Assembly (NCBI RefSeq): GCF_007860125.1
Contig: NZ_SJPW01000007.1
Span: forward strand, 1 to 64,000
Source: Rubripirellula tenax
GTDB taxonomy: Bacteria > Planctomycetota > Planctomycetia > Pirellulales > Pirellulaceae
Length of the DNA stretch: 64,000 nt
Direction of reading: 5' to 3'
Made by a program: the position numbers and the translations under genes. How positions within the stretch are numbered: position 1 is the stretch's first letter; each line of letters starts with the position of its first letter. Under the pieces are notes generated by a model, which searched no databases, was not told the DNA's origin, and was given only the letters and a program-made list of their open reading frames with translations. This document shows positions 52,438-61,799 of this stretch, piece after piece.

Positions 52438-54126
52438 CTACTGAGCCAATACAGCGTTTGCTCGAAGACCGAGCACAGATTGATCAAAGCCTCGTCCCAA
52501 GTGGCTTAGATCACGCCACGAAACGATTTTCGGATTGACGGTCGTCGCATCGATGATCACTTCGACTCGTGCCGAAGCACCGGCGCCTTCAAAGTACCCA
52601 ACGATTTGAGCCCGATACACGTCGCCACCACCTGTCAACAACGGTGTGACTTGCCGCAACTCGTCCAACGTCAACAGGCCTTCGACCAACAACCAAGACT
52701 CGTAGTTTCGGTTGGGATCATCGGACTGGGGATCGCGGGACTCCAAAATGGCTTGCACCGTTTCTTCGCTCAGCAATGGAATTCCATACAGCAACTCGGC
52801 GGGGCATTCATTCAGGTTAATCCGTCCCGGCATTGCGTCGACATCTTGTGTAGATAAAGCATCCATCAAAATGGGCATCACCAACGATGCCGTTACGGGA
52901 TCGCTCGCAAACGGTGACGTATACGACCTAGCACGGTCCCCATCGCCGACGGTGACGGTGGCGTCGACAAGGTCCAAAATTTGGTTGATCGACGTGCCGC
53001 CGCCACCGGTCAGATCCAACTGTTCGATCAGTTCGGCTGTCCATGCACCACCGGGCTGGGCGCTGGCTTGATCGTTGTTGCCCGTATCTCCACCAGCCGC
53101 AGCGCTAGCGATTGCCGAAGTCACCGAAGTCGACGTTCCCGCAATTCGGTAAGCGGCGATGAAGCTGGCGTACGTTTCGTCACCGATCGCATCGAGCAGT
53201 TCGTCGTAAAGGACCTGCAAATCATCCTGGTTGACATCGACGCGTGGCGAACCATCACGGCGGGTGTTCGCTTCGGCGCCGTGAACGGTCAAGTACGCCG
53301 CCCAGCCCAACGCACCGGGCGTATCAATGCTGACGCCGTAACGTTGTTGTTCGTCGGCATCGATGACACCGTTTCGATTTCCGTCGGCGCCAAATAGCAG
53401 AGTCGGCGTGACGCCTCGAACCAATAACAACTCTTCGACGCTTCGCAGCGGTCCGTTCGTAGCCGAATAGGGCGTCGACAAGGATTCGTAGTAGTCCGAT
53501 TCGGCGCCATACGGTCGCGATTCTTCATCGGTATCGATCCAATCCAAGATCGCATCGGCGACGTCTTCCGTCATGTTGGGTAACGACATTAGCAGCGAGA
53601 CAGCGATATTCTCGGAATCCAATTCAGAGTCAGCCGCCTCGTCGCTGGTCGCTGCGATGGCGGGAATCAACCCACCTCCGTTCTCTTCCAGCACCACCAA
53701 AGCATTGACGTTCAAACGTGCCGATTCGTTTTGCAGACCGAATCGAATCCCGCCCAACGTTCCCATTTCGGACAAGTCCGGTGCCAAAATCGTGAAATTA
53801 GACGGCAAGGAACCGTCGTTGCCACCGGCGATATTGATCGCCTGGAACATTTGTGGATTGTTGTAGAGGCCGCCAAAATCAGCTCGTGTTTCGGGCGGGT
53901 TTGATAAAATCAAACGAGCCACCTCGGTCGCCGATTCGACGTTCACCCGAGCTTGAACCAAGTCACCGGCAAGGTACGCCGAGTCGTCATATGCCAGCAT
54001 CAGTTCGGTGAAAGAGTAAACCGCCATCGTGGCAACAGCCACGACGATCAACACGATCACAAGAAAAAAGCCTTGCCGTGGACGCCGCGGACGCAATGAA
54101 ACGACAGGGTTGGCAATATCTTTCAT
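52438..54126 (-). CDS. gspK: GspK-like minor pseudopilin
   Basis: 562 residues, longer than the usual 330. Prepilin-like start: RQGFFLVIVLIVVAVATMAVYSF with the cleavage Gly before F; helix to about 45. Periplasmic GspK domain has a helical SAM-like repeat (LNVNALVVLEENGG, LSLPNMTEDVADAILDWIDTDEE, with EDVADAILDWID) and INLNECPAELLYGIPLLSE repeats. GspK caps the pseudopilus tip. Two HhH-like helical modules are evident, so the greater length may come from a duplication. Confidence 0.88.
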   Translation of the reverse strand: MKDIANPVVSLRPRRPRQGFFLVIVLIVVAVATMAVYSFTELMLAYDDSAYLAGDLVQARVNVESATEVARLILSNPPETRADFGGLYNNPQMFQAINIAGGNDGSLPSNFTILAPDLSEMGTLGGIRFGLQNESARLNVNALVVLEENGGGLIPAIAATSDEAADSELDSENIAVSLLMSLPNMTEDVADAILDWIDTDEESRPYGAESDYYESLSTPYSATNGPLRSVEELLLVRGVTPTLLFGADGNRNGVIDADEQQRYGVSIDTPGALGWAAYLTVHGAEANTRRDGSPRVDVNQDDLQVLYDELLDAIGDETYASFIAAYRIAGTSTSVTSAIASAAAGGDTGNNDQASAQPGGAWTAELIEQLDLTGGGGTSINQILDLVDATVTVGDGDRARSYTSPFASDPVTASLVMPILMDALSTQDVDAMPGRINLNECPAELLYGIPLLSEETVQAILESRDPQSDDPNRNYESWLLVEGLLTLDELRQVTPLLTGGGDVYRAQIVGYFEGAGASARVEVIIDATTVNPKIVSWRDLSHLGRGFDQSVLGLRANAVLAQ

Positions 54127-55127
54127 AGTGCCCCTTCCGCGTCGTCGGTTTCGGTCGTGTCGATCGAGCGTGCAAGTGGTAATCGCACCACGTGCGAGAA
54201 GGTCCGAATGGCATCGGGATCCAAGCCGGAACCATCTGCGTTCATGGCTGTCGGGTCGGCCATCGTCAATTCGACTTTGACGGCCAACGGCAGTTCCCCA
54301 TACTCGTCGCTACTCCACATCAATTGCCAAGTCACGCCGTCCCAATACTCAAACGAAATCGACAGCACTTCCGGTGCTAGCAGTTCACCGGTTTGATTGA
54401 GTAACGATAACGCTCCGGTTGATGCTGCGAAAACGGTAGCCGAACGATCGAGCGAGCGTCGAACCAATCCGCCGCCATCGACGTCGACCCTACTAGCAGA
54501 ATCACTTGCGGCGGAATCCGAGGCCAGACTTTCAAGTGTGTCTTGGACACCTCCGATCGTTCCCGCCGCCTGAACGAAGTAGCACACGGTTTTCAAATCG
54601 CTGGGCATGTCGTCAATGTCGGAAGTCGTTTCGTCCATCATGACGACGTACTCTTCCAGACGTGGCAACCGACTGAGGTCGAGCTGGATCTGGGTCTGGT
54701 TCCCGATCAACCCCGGCGTCTGCAGCACTGACGAACCGACGGCCAAATCCAGCGCTTCGGTATCGGCAGACAGTGTTTCATCGGTTTCGTCGATACCAGC
54801 GGCCGAAAGGTCTTCGCCCTCGGTGGCTGCGGGTGCTTCGCCGCCCGACGTTGCTTTCAACAACGCTTCCAGTCCGGCCATATCGGCTGGCTCACCGTGC
54901 AGCGTCGCCCGCAAATCGTCTTCGATCATTTGCATGACCGCCGCGGCAAGTTGTGTTTGGCGAATGTCCATGTCGCGGACATTCATGTCGCGCGCATAGA
55001 ACTGGATCGCACCGCCGATCAGAATCATCAGGACGACCGACATTGCCAGCGTCAACAGGATTTCAAGCAGCGTAAAGCCGGCACGACTGGCGCCGCCAAC
55101 GCTCCGGTGCATGCAATGGTGACTCAC
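54123..55127 (-). CDS. gspJ: GspJ-like minor pseudopilin
   Basis: 334 residues from GTG 55127, which overlaps the gspI stop (GTGA); ATG 55112 is the alternative. Prepilin signature RAGFTLLEILLTLAMSVVLM, with Gly(-1), Phe(+1) and Glu(+5). The C-terminal domain has ISFEYWDGVTWQLMWSSDEYGELPLAVKVEL, recalled from GspJ proteins as the end of the beta region. Residues 110-220 form a low-complexity Asp/Ser/Ala insert not typical of the family. Confidence 0.88.
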   Translation of the reverse strand: MSHHCMHRSVGGASRAGFTLLEILLTLAMSVVLMILIGGAIQFYARDMNVRDMDIRQTQLAAAVMQMIEDDLRATLHGEPADMAGLEALLKATSGGEAPAATEGEDLSAAGIDETDETLSADTEALDLAVGSSVLQTPGLIGNQTQIQLDLSRLPRLEEYVVMMDETTSDIDDMPSDLKTVCYFVQAAGTIGGVQDTLESLASDSAASDSASRVDVDGGGLVRRSLDRSATVFAASTGALSLLNQTGELLAPEVLSISFEYWDGVTWQLMWSSDEYGELPLAVKVELTMADPTAMNADGSGLDPDAIRTFSHVVRLPLARSIDTTETDDAEGAL

Positions 55128-55597
55128 AGCGCGGCCTCTTCTGATTCCAGTGCCTTCATCGCTTCGGCTTCCGCCTCGGCCGCCTCCAACCCCAATGCAG
55201 GATCCACTAGCCAACGCGTCAATACGAAAGTTGCGAGAGGCGACCCGCCATTCGGGTTTTCGGCAACCACAGTCACCCGGAGTGAAAGCAATCCATCAAG
55301 TGAGGCCGGTTGGACTTCGATGCTGTAGTTGAACGTGGTCATCGACCCCGAATCGAACGATGGCAGCGGCGCCGTGATGATCGTTTGCGGCGTGATGCCG
55401 GACGCGGCATCGAGAAGTGTTTCCGACAACTTCGATTGACACATCAAACGGGCTACCGACAAATCCCGGGCTTCGCGCGCCGCTGACGTACCGGTCTCGG
55501 CAATCTGGCTTAGCATGGCCAAAGCACCACCCAGGATTGCCAGCGCCAACAAGATTTCCAACAGCGAAAAGCCTCGCCGATTGCGGTGATGGGTCAA
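55124..55597 (-). CDS. gspI: GspI-like minor pseudopilin
   Basis: 157 residues. Prepilin signature RRGFSLLEILLALAILGGALA with Glu at +5. Then SVARLMCQSKLSETLLDA and a compact beta domain (SLRVTVVAENPNGGSPLATFVLTRWL-type sheet). Start overlaps the gspH stop by 4 bases. GspI joins GspJ and GspK in the pseudopilus tip complex. Confidence 0.88.
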   Translation of the reverse strand: MTHHRNRRGFSLLEILLALAILGGALAMLSQIAETGTSAAREARDLSVARLMCQSKLSETLLDAASGITPQTIITAPLPSFDSGSMTTFNYSIEVQPASLDGLLSLRVTVVAENPNGGSPLATFVLTRWLVDPALGLEAAEAEAEAMKALESEEAAL

Positions 55598-56196
55598 GGC
55601 AGCACCTCGGTGATGGTCGTGTCACCGGTGATGCCGCGCAGCTTGACGATCACCCGCCCGACTTCGCCGCCCGTCAACACGACGGCTGCGGTGCTGGTTG
55701 ATCCGTCGGGATAGAACATGATCGGGCGACTCCACCCTTCGGTTTGGTCGGCCAGGGTTTGTTGCTCGATCTCCGAAGCTCGCGCCGCGGACGCGACACC
55801 CACGGAACCAACAGTGACTCCTTCCGGCAACTCAACGGTTTTCTCGGCTTCTTCATCGACGTTGATCGCGACAACGTTGCCTTGGTCAGCGCCGGTAAGA
55901 AGCGCCGATTGAGATCCCGTCTGGTCGATGGCCTCGGTCGCGTCACTGGTTGAAAAGTATGGTTTGACGCGGATCGAATTGCCTTCAACCATCGCTTGCA
56001 GCATCAAGACGCGTCCGTCTCGCATCGCTTTGACACGGGCGACCGTCATTTCGACGCGCAGCTGTTCACCAGCACGAACGAGTTTGCGATCGCCCATCAA
56101 CAACCCGACCTGCGGGATCACGACGGACGCAATCGCCGCCAAGACGGATAGTGTCAACAACAGCTCAAGCAGGGTGAAGGCAACGCGAGATCTCAC
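55594..56196 (-). CDS. gspH: GspH-like minor pseudopilin
   Basis: 200 residues. Prepilin signature VAFTLLELLLTLSVLAAIASVV, with Ala instead of Gly at -1, which is tolerated by prepilin peptidases. Then LRVEMTVARVKAMRDGRVLML, the GspH/FimT pattern, and a beta domain. Five bases follow the gspG stop. Order G-H-I-J-K matches type II secretion operons. Confidence 0.87.
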   Translation of the reverse strand: MRSRVAFTLLELLLTLSVLAAIASVVIPQVGLLMGDRKLVRAGEQLRVEMTVARVKAMRDGRVLMLQAMVEGNSIRVKPYFSTSDATEAIDQTGSQSALLTGADQGNVVAINVDEEAEKTVELPEGVTVGSVGVASAARASEIEQQTLADQTEGWSRPIMFYPDGSTSTAAVVLTGGEVGRVIVKLRGITGDTTITEVLP

Positions 56197-56201
56197 GAGG
56201 A

Positions 56202-56654
56202 CTACGACCCTTCGACGATGATGTCGTCTTCGGTATTGGCTTGTCCGTCGATTCCGCCGCTGCGGATTTCGTAAGTGTTACCGTTGACCGTGTAGACCAA
56301 GCTGTTTTCCCAAGCGTCGGTGGGAATTTCCGTGATGATCGGCGCGACCCATTTAGCCTTCTTGGCTGCGTCACTGGGCCCGTCTCGAAGGGCGTCTAGG
56401 GTTTCGGGAAGCGTATTCATCCGAATTTGGTACATCTGGATGTTGTTCTTTAGCCCGTTCAGCTGGGTCTTGGTGGCATTGACCTTCGCTTCGGTGGACG
56501 CGCCGCCAATGTTGACGGTCACGATTCCGCCGATGACGACCAAAATCGCCAAGACCAGCAACAGTTCGAGCAGCGTAAAACCCAGGTTCTGGGCGCGTCG
56601 CTTACGATTCACGTGGTTGGTTCCGCGGTTTAACGGTGAAATTCGGCTTCTCAT
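56202..56654 (-). CDS. gspG: GspG major pseudopilin
   Basis: 150 residues from ATG 56654; GTG 56612 nearer the signature is possible. Prepilin signature LGFTLLELLLVLAILVVIGG, then the GspG blocks KTQLNGLKNNIQMYQIRMNTLP and ITEIPTDAWENSLVYTVNGN, ending with the calcium-loop region SGGIDGQANTEDDI. The major pseudopilin polymerises into the piston. It starts the operon; secretin, ATPase and GspF genes are not in the window. Confidence 0.93.
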   Translation of the reverse strand: MRSRISPLNRGTNHVNRKRRAQNLGFTLLELLLVLAILVVIGGIVTVNIGGASTEAKVNATKTQLNGLKNNIQMYQIRMNTLPETLDALRDGPSDAAKKAKWVAPIITEIPTDAWENSLVYTVNGNTYEIRSGGIDGQANTEDDIIVEGS

Positions 56655-57111
56655 GGCTAGTGGAGGGCTTCCAAGCTGGAGTGTTAGGGAGGGGTAATGG
56701 GGCATCGACAGTGATCATGTGTATACTCGCCGCTGTCGAGAACCACACGGTGACGCTGGTTTGTTCTGTTCACAAACGCGCATCACCGAATGGCTCCGCT
56801 TATATTAACCACGATCCGCCCAGTTGGTTCCGTCATCTTTGGGAACGGCGGGGTGATAGATCAGTCGGTTTTGGGGGTTTCGGTGCTCGACCCAACCGCC
56901 TTTCAACCGGATGACCCGGCACGATCGCGCTGATATGACGCATAGAATCAGCAAATGGAACCCAATTGGGAGACGGAAACGTTAATTCTGTCCTCCCAGC
57001 GGTAGAATAAACGTATCGATTAAATAGGGTGTAGTGGCGGCTGATTTCAGTCGCGCCAGCCCGCACGGCTTTTCCCCAGCTTCTTTCGCTTCCAAAACGC
57101 ACGAAACGACT
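56655..57111. other. Divergent promoter region of the gsp operon and coiled-coil gene
   Basis: 457 bases with no convincing gene. TATACA (minus strand, near 56719-56726) could be a -10 for gspG. AT-rich words (TTATATTAACC near 56798, GATTAAATAGGGTGT near 57017) precede the plus-strand gene. A short plus frame (56636-56914) is considered spurious. Confidence 0.4.
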
Positions 57112-58602
57112 ATGGTGGCTCGCGACGATTCCGTCATCCGCGGCAGTTTGATTGCCTGCATGATTTTCCTGGTGCTCTCATTGGCGCTGAACTTCTTCCT
57201 ATGGAGAAGCGGCAACTTTGCTGCGCAGGAGGCCGCCGCTACCGATGCGCGGCTGCAAACCATCAATTCGAACGTTCGGACGATGGAAAGCCAGATCAGC
57301 CGCTTCAAGGGCATGCTTGGCCAGGAACCGTTTACCCAAGCCCAGATCGATGAAATGAAGACTGGGACCTCGGAAGACCCTGTGATGCAGGCCATCGAAG
57401 AACAGTTCACCAAGGACATGTCGTACTTCGGCAGCGAAATCGAACCTCAAGATCGCAACTACCCGCGTTTGCCCGAGTATCTGGTCAACGCGATTCGCGA
57501 CCGCAACATCAACTATGCCAACGCTCGCAGCGAAGCAACTAAGATTCGAACCGACGCGGAAGCCGAAATTTCCAACGCCGAAAAGTCGATGGACCTTGCG
57601 AAGCAGCAAGCGGCCGATGCGAACAAGAAGGTCACTGTCTTGTCGACCGAGTTCGACGAAGATCGGGCGAGAATGAACCAAGAGAAGGAAGAGACTCGCG
57701 ACAAGCTGAACACGACCGTCCAAGACTTTGGACGCTTCCGATCCAAGGCCAGCGAAGAAACCAAAAAGCTTACGCAAGACAACAATCGCTTGATCGGAAC
57801 GATCGAGACGCAGAAGCAGCAACTTAACGAAATTCGCAACGACCAATTCGAAACCACGCAAGGCGAAGTTCGCTATGTCGTCCGTGGCGGCAACGTGGTC
57901 ACGATCAACTTGGGATCGGCTGATGCCCTGCGTCCCAACGTGACTTTCGGCGTGATCGACGCCGACGACATTCGTTTGAAAGACGCGAAAGTCAAAGCGA
58001 CAATCCAAGTCACGCAAATCCAAGGTCCCCACCTTGCGTTGGCTCGCGTGATTGCCACGCCCGAAATCAAGAACCCAATCATTCCTGGCGATAAAGTTTA
58101 CTCGCCGTTCTGGGCACCCGGTCGCCGCGTCAAGATCGCGTTGGCTGGCGACATCGACATCGATGGTGATGGGCGTCCCGACAACGAAGCGATGAAGGGA
58201 CAAATCAAGGCAGCAGGTGCCGAAGTGGTTGCCGAAGTTTCATCCTCGGGCGTGAAGACGGGAACCATGGACGCGAGCATTCGCTTCTTGGTCGTCGGCG
58301 ACGATCTGGAAGTCTCCGATGGCAGCGATGTAGCGGGTGACAACCGAGATGCTGTTGCCGCGATCGGAAAAGCGAAAGCCGAAGCAATCGAGTTGGGCAT
58401 CACAACGATTCCCGCTTGGAAACTGCAAAGCTATTTGAAGACGATCAACGACACGTTGACCACACCGTTGGGATCGGCCGTTCGCGGCGACGACTTCCCA
58501 CCAGAACCGATGAAGGGCCGTCCTCGTTTGCCGACGGACATCTCGGAGATGTACAAAGAACAACTAGAAGGCATGCAGAAGGGCAACGAAATCCTTCCTT
58601 AA
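57112..58602 (+). CDS. Membrane-anchored coiled-coil protein of unknown function
   Basis: 496 residues from ATG 57112. One membrane helix (about 10-32; GSLIACMIFLVLSLALNFFLW), then a long coiled-coil of about 220 residues (rich in K/E/Q/R, for example DAEAEISNAEKSMDLAKQQA), a beta-rich globular region (about 260-350, GEVRYVVRGGNVVTINLGSA) and a C-terminal part containing FLVVGDDLEV, a BRCT-like word. The beta region, a repeated binding-type fold, suggests a cytoplasmic or periplasmic scaffold. Divergent from the gsp operon. Function not assigned. Confidence 0.72.
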   Translation: MVARDDSVIRGSLIACMIFLVLSLALNFFLWRSGNFAAQEAAATDARLQTINSNVRTMESQISRFKGMLGQEPFTQAQIDEMKTGTSEDPVMQAIEEQFTKDMSYFGSEIEPQDRNYPRLPEYLVNAIRDRNINYANARSEATKIRTDAEAEISNAEKSMDLAKQQAADANKKVTVLSTEFDEDRARMNQEKEETRDKLNTTVQDFGRFRSKASEETKKLTQDNNRLIGTIETQKQQLNEIRNDQFETTQGEVRYVVRGGNVVTINLGSADALRPNVTFGVIDADDIRLKDAKVKATIQVTQIQGPHLALARVIATPEIKNPIIPGDKVYSPFWAPGRRVKIALAGDIDIDGDGRPDNEAMKGQIKAAGAEVVAEVSSSGVKTGTMDASIRFLVVGDDLEVSDGSDVAGDNRDAVAAIGKAKAEAIELGITTIPAWKLQSYLKTINDTLTTPLGSAVRGDDFPPEPMKGRPRLPTDISEMYKEQLEGMQKGNEILP

Positions 58603-58613
58603 TCCGGATCGAT

Positions 58614-59258
58614 TCAGCGCTGGCGTTCTTGTTGGTAGAGCGATTCGATGAACCACTTCACCTTGGTTTCCGATTGGCTCGCGACCAAAGATTCGAACAG
58701 AGCGTTGGCGGCATCGCGGCGCAGATCGGCTTGGTCGGTCAGCCCGTCAAACGTCGCAGCGGAATATCGGTCGGAATGAGACTCAAAGTATCGCCGTAAG
58801 TTTTCCGGTGTCATCTTGCTCTTCAAGTACTGAGTCCACGCGGTCGTCCATGCGATGTCCGCCAGCATCGCGTCCTCGGTTGCCTGTCGAGCCGCAGCAA
58901 GTTCCGCCACGCTTGTTCCCCGCCGTTTCGCTTCACCAGCGTAGGCTTGAAGTCGTCGGTCGATGCTGTCGCGAAGCGTTTCGCCGCCCAACTTGGACAT
59001 CGCTTTCATGGCCAAATGTCGACGAACCAGCACCAGCGCCGTAGCCCGTCGAACATCTTCACCGACTCGCGTCAAATCTGTCGCGGCGATTCGCTGAGTC
59101 AGCACCAAATTGATTTCACCGATATAGATAGGATCCCCATCGACGGCCGCGAACGGATCGCCGGGTTCCAAATCTTCTTTCGCCTCGGCGATATTCGCTC
59201 CGGCGAACAACAATCCGGGCACGACGAAGCATGCGATGGCGAGTGAGCGAATATTCAC
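58614..59258 (-). CDS. Exported SurA-N-like helical protein without a PPIase domain
   Basis: 214 residues with a signal peptide (SLAIACFVVPGLLFAGANIAEA). DPFAAVDGDPIYIGEINLVL resembles the start of the SurA/PpiC N-terminal chaperone domain, followed by helices (SIDRRLQAYAGEAKRRGTSV; MTPENLRRYFESHSDRYS). No parvulin PPIase domain is present, so it may be a chaperone-like remnant or cofactor. The next gene on the strand ends 4 bases away, suggesting cotranscription. Confidence 0.65.
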   Translation of the reverse strand: MNIRSLAIACFVVPGLLFAGANIAEAKEDLEPGDPFAAVDGDPIYIGEINLVLTQRIAATDLTRVGEDVRRATALVLVRRHLAMKAMSKLGGETLRDSIDRRLQAYAGEAKRRGTSVAELAAARQATEDAMLADIAWTTAWTQYLKSKMTPENLRRYFESHSDRYSAATFDGLTDQADLRRDAANALFESLVASQSETKVKWFIESLYQQERQR

Positions 59259-60577
59259 GGCAACAAGATATCCTGAATCACAAACGGTACTTCGCTGGGC
59301 AATACAGCCGTGGGCGAACGATAAATGAGCTTCGACTCGCCGACCGCATCGCCAAGCTCGAACAAATAGCCGACACCAACGCCGGTCGTCGTCTGGCGAT
59401 AGACCTCGTATCCGAGATGGTCTGCTCGCGACCCGTCTTTGCGTTCCACATGGACTTCATTTTCGAAGATCCAGTGCCGGTGACTTTCCAATGACCGTTC
59501 GGCATCCTTCAACTCGACCGACAAGCGAACCTCGTGTAGCGGACCGTTGGGTCGCACCGCTTCGACAACGACGGTCATGTCGTCGATCGTTTTTTCGTCA
59601 CCCGTCTGTGACAACGGCAATTCGAACGTTTGCTTTTTTCCCGGCAACAGGGCTCGAATCAATCCCGACAGCGATGCGATCTTTTGCGGTTGCCCGCCCG
59701 GCAACTTCATCGGCAAAAAGAATTCGCTGAACGCGATGTCAGTGTTCGTCGCGACGTCAATCGATTCGCCGGATTCCTGGGGTTGGAGCCTCGCGCCGTC
59801 GTCCAGCTTGCCCGACAACTGATCCACAGGCAACGTCAAGCCGATGGGTGTGGTACGCGGCTGCCACGCGATTTCGACGCTGATGTTCAAAGCCGAAAGC
59901 GACGGATTGTTCAAACTGCGGCGCGAGGTGACCGCCGTGGGCTCGATTCGATAGACGCCCGCATACGCGGCCGAGTCGACTCGCGAAGGTCGTTCGGGCG
60001 CGCGTGGCACCAATTTCAAAGTTGATTCGTCGCCCGCGTAGAAATTGATATCCAGATTGGCTTCGTCCAGCACGATGTCCAACGCGTGCCAAAACGACAG
60101 AGGACTCGTCACCGCATTGATGGAAAGAGACGCTTCAGCATCGTGATCGAATTCGACGCCGCTATCGCGACTGATCGCTTCGAGTGCTTCACCAAGATTA
60201 GAAACCTCAGCAAGCGAAACACGGATCGCATCTGATTCGGTTTCGCCTTGCGTCCGTTTTTGCATCAGCGTTTTGCGCACCCGCGCTAACCGCTCGGCGG
60301 CTTCAATCGAAATCCCGGGTTTCGATTCGGGCAAGAACGGCAGCGCTGGGGGACCGGCTTCGATCAAGGCCCGCTCGGCAGCTTTCCGCTTACTCAGGCT
60401 GTCGGCGTCGAGTTCGTCGATCCACTCCAACACGTCAGCCTTCAACGCGATCGGATCAAGATTCTTTGGCGAATTCGATATGTCTGTGTTCTGTGCCGTC
60501 GCCAACGTGGCACCGCCGACGATCAGTCCCAGCACAAATCCCAAGCGGCGACGTTTGCCCGTCATATTCCCAACCAT
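59255..60577 (-). CDS. Exported protein of unknown function
   Basis: 440 residues from ATG 60577; the frame reaching 60679 reads into the opposite gene's upstream region. Signal sequence RRRLGFVLGLIVGGATLATAQ. An N-terminal helical part (DVLEWIDELDADSLSKRKAAERAL) is of the type seen in planctomycete HEAT-like leaders, followed by a STN-like beta-alpha region (VSNLGEALEAISRDSGVEFD) and beta-rich domains to the end. Its stop overlaps the start of the SurA-like gene. No enzymatic motif recognised. Confidence 0.65.
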   Translation of the reverse strand: MVGNMTGKRRRLGFVLGLIVGGATLATAQNTDISNSPKNLDPIALKADVLEWIDELDADSLSKRKAAERALIEAGPPALPFLPESKPGISIEAAERLARVRKTLMQKRTQGETESDAIRVSLAEVSNLGEALEAISRDSGVEFDHDAEASLSINAVTSPLSFWHALDIVLDEANLDINFYAGDESTLKLVPRAPERPSRVDSAAYAGVYRIEPTAVTSRRSLNNPSLSALNISVEIAWQPRTTPIGLTLPVDQLSGKLDDGARLQPQESGESIDVATNTDIAFSEFFLPMKLPGGQPQKIASLSGLIRALLPGKKQTFELPLSQTGDEKTIDDMTVVVEAVRPNGPLHEVRLSVELKDAERSLESHRHWIFENEVHVERKDGSRADHLGYEVYRQTTTGVGVGYLFELGDAVGESKLIYRSPTAVLPSEVPFVIQDILLP

Positions 60578-60719
60578 CGATAGAATCCTGCGCGTTGTTC
60601 CGTCCCTTGACCGCTGTTTCGTTTCGATCACGGCCCGAGATGTGGGTGTACCGCTGGATTCTAACCTAGCCTTCACCAAGCCGTCTCGCCTGAAAACCGC
60701 CCGCTCGACAGATCAACTC

Positions 60720-61799
60720 ATGAAATCCTCACGCCTGGTTGCTGCTTTCGTCGTCTCGCTGCTCTTGTGCTGGGACCGATCGCTCGTCGCTCAGGCTCCG
60801 GCGATGGTCGAATTTTCGGCTCTGGGAAAAACTCAACAAGGCATTCCGTTGCTGAAACTGGCTCACGAAATGGTGATCCTGGGACGCGATGGTTGGATGC
60901 ACTCGCTGGACCCGCGAGAGCAAAGCTCAAAAATCCACGAAACCAATCGCCCGTATCAGCCGATCTCGGTCGTCGAATTTCGCAACGAACTGCGGGCCGA
61001 GTTTCGACCAGGATACGAAGTCATCGCGACACAAAATTTCCTAGTCGTCCAACCCGAAGGTCGCGGCGATCGGTGGCCCAAGCTGTTCGAGCAATCCCAC
61101 CGAGCGTTCACCGACTATATGTCCAAACGCGGTGTGACCATCCGCGAGGGCAACTTTCCCATGGTGGCGGTGGTGTTGCCGGATGAGAACACGATGTACC
61201 GCGAGTTTCGGAAACTGGACATTGAAATCAAACGGGTCGCCGGCCTGTACTCGGGCGAAAGCAACCGAGTGATGACGCATGACGGCGGACGAAGCGAGTA
61301 CACCGCGGCGACGGTCCGCCATGAAGCGGCTCATCAATCCGCTTACAATTCGGGCGTTCACAGCCGGTTGAGTGAAACGCCGCGCTGGATCACCGAAGGC
61401 ATCGGCCAGATGTTTGAACCAGCTGGCATGACGACCGCGCGATCGGCGACACAACTTGCCGACCGCATCAACCGGGATAGCTATGACTACATCAAGCAAA
61501 CCTACGACGGACGCAGCGACTATCGGTTTACGCAAACGGTGATGCAGTTGGTCAGCGACAATACGATGTTCGAATCGCAGAACTCGATCGACGAAGCCTA
61601 CAACGTTTCGTGGGCCATGATGTTTTACTTGGCCGAACGAGAAAGCCGCAAATTTGCCGAACTGTTAAACCACACGTCCAGTCGCCCACCGTTCCGCGAA
61701 TACTCGCGCACCGATCGCGTAAAGGATTTTGAACGTGTCGTCGGTTGTGACGTCGCCGAATTCAGCAAACGGGTCAGTTGGTTTGTTCAGTCGATGTAG
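60720..61799 (+). CDS. Secreted DUF1570 zincin-like protein
   Basis: 359 residues from ATG 60720 with a signal peptide (RLVAAFVVSLLLCWDRSLVAQA). A zinc-protease-like motif HEAAH (in VRHEAAHQSAYNSG) with downstream Glu in WITEGIGQMFEP gives the HExxH...E pattern of DUF1570/peptidase MA-like proteins. The C-terminal part (NVSWAMMFYLAERESRKFAELL) is helical. Probably a periplasmic or secreted protease or inactive relative. Divergent from the previous gene and overlapping the next gene's 3' end by 26 bases. Confidence 0.85.
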   Translation: MKSSRLVAAFVVSLLLCWDRSLVAQAPAMVEFSALGKTQQGIPLLKLAHEMVILGRDGWMHSLDPREQSSKIHETNRPYQPISVVEFRNELRAEFRPGYEVIATQNFLVVQPEGRGDRWPKLFEQSHRAFTDYMSKRGVTIREGNFPMVAVVLPDENTMYREFRKLDIEIKRVAGLYSGESNRVMTHDGGRSEYTAATVRHEAAHQSAYNSGVHSRLSETPRWITEGIGQMFEPAGMTTARSATQLADRINRDSYDYIKQTYDGRSDYRFTQTVMQLVSDNTMFESQNSIDEAYNVSWAMMFYLAERESRKFAELLNHTSSRPPFREYSRTDRVKDFERVVGCDVAEFSKRVSWFVQSM

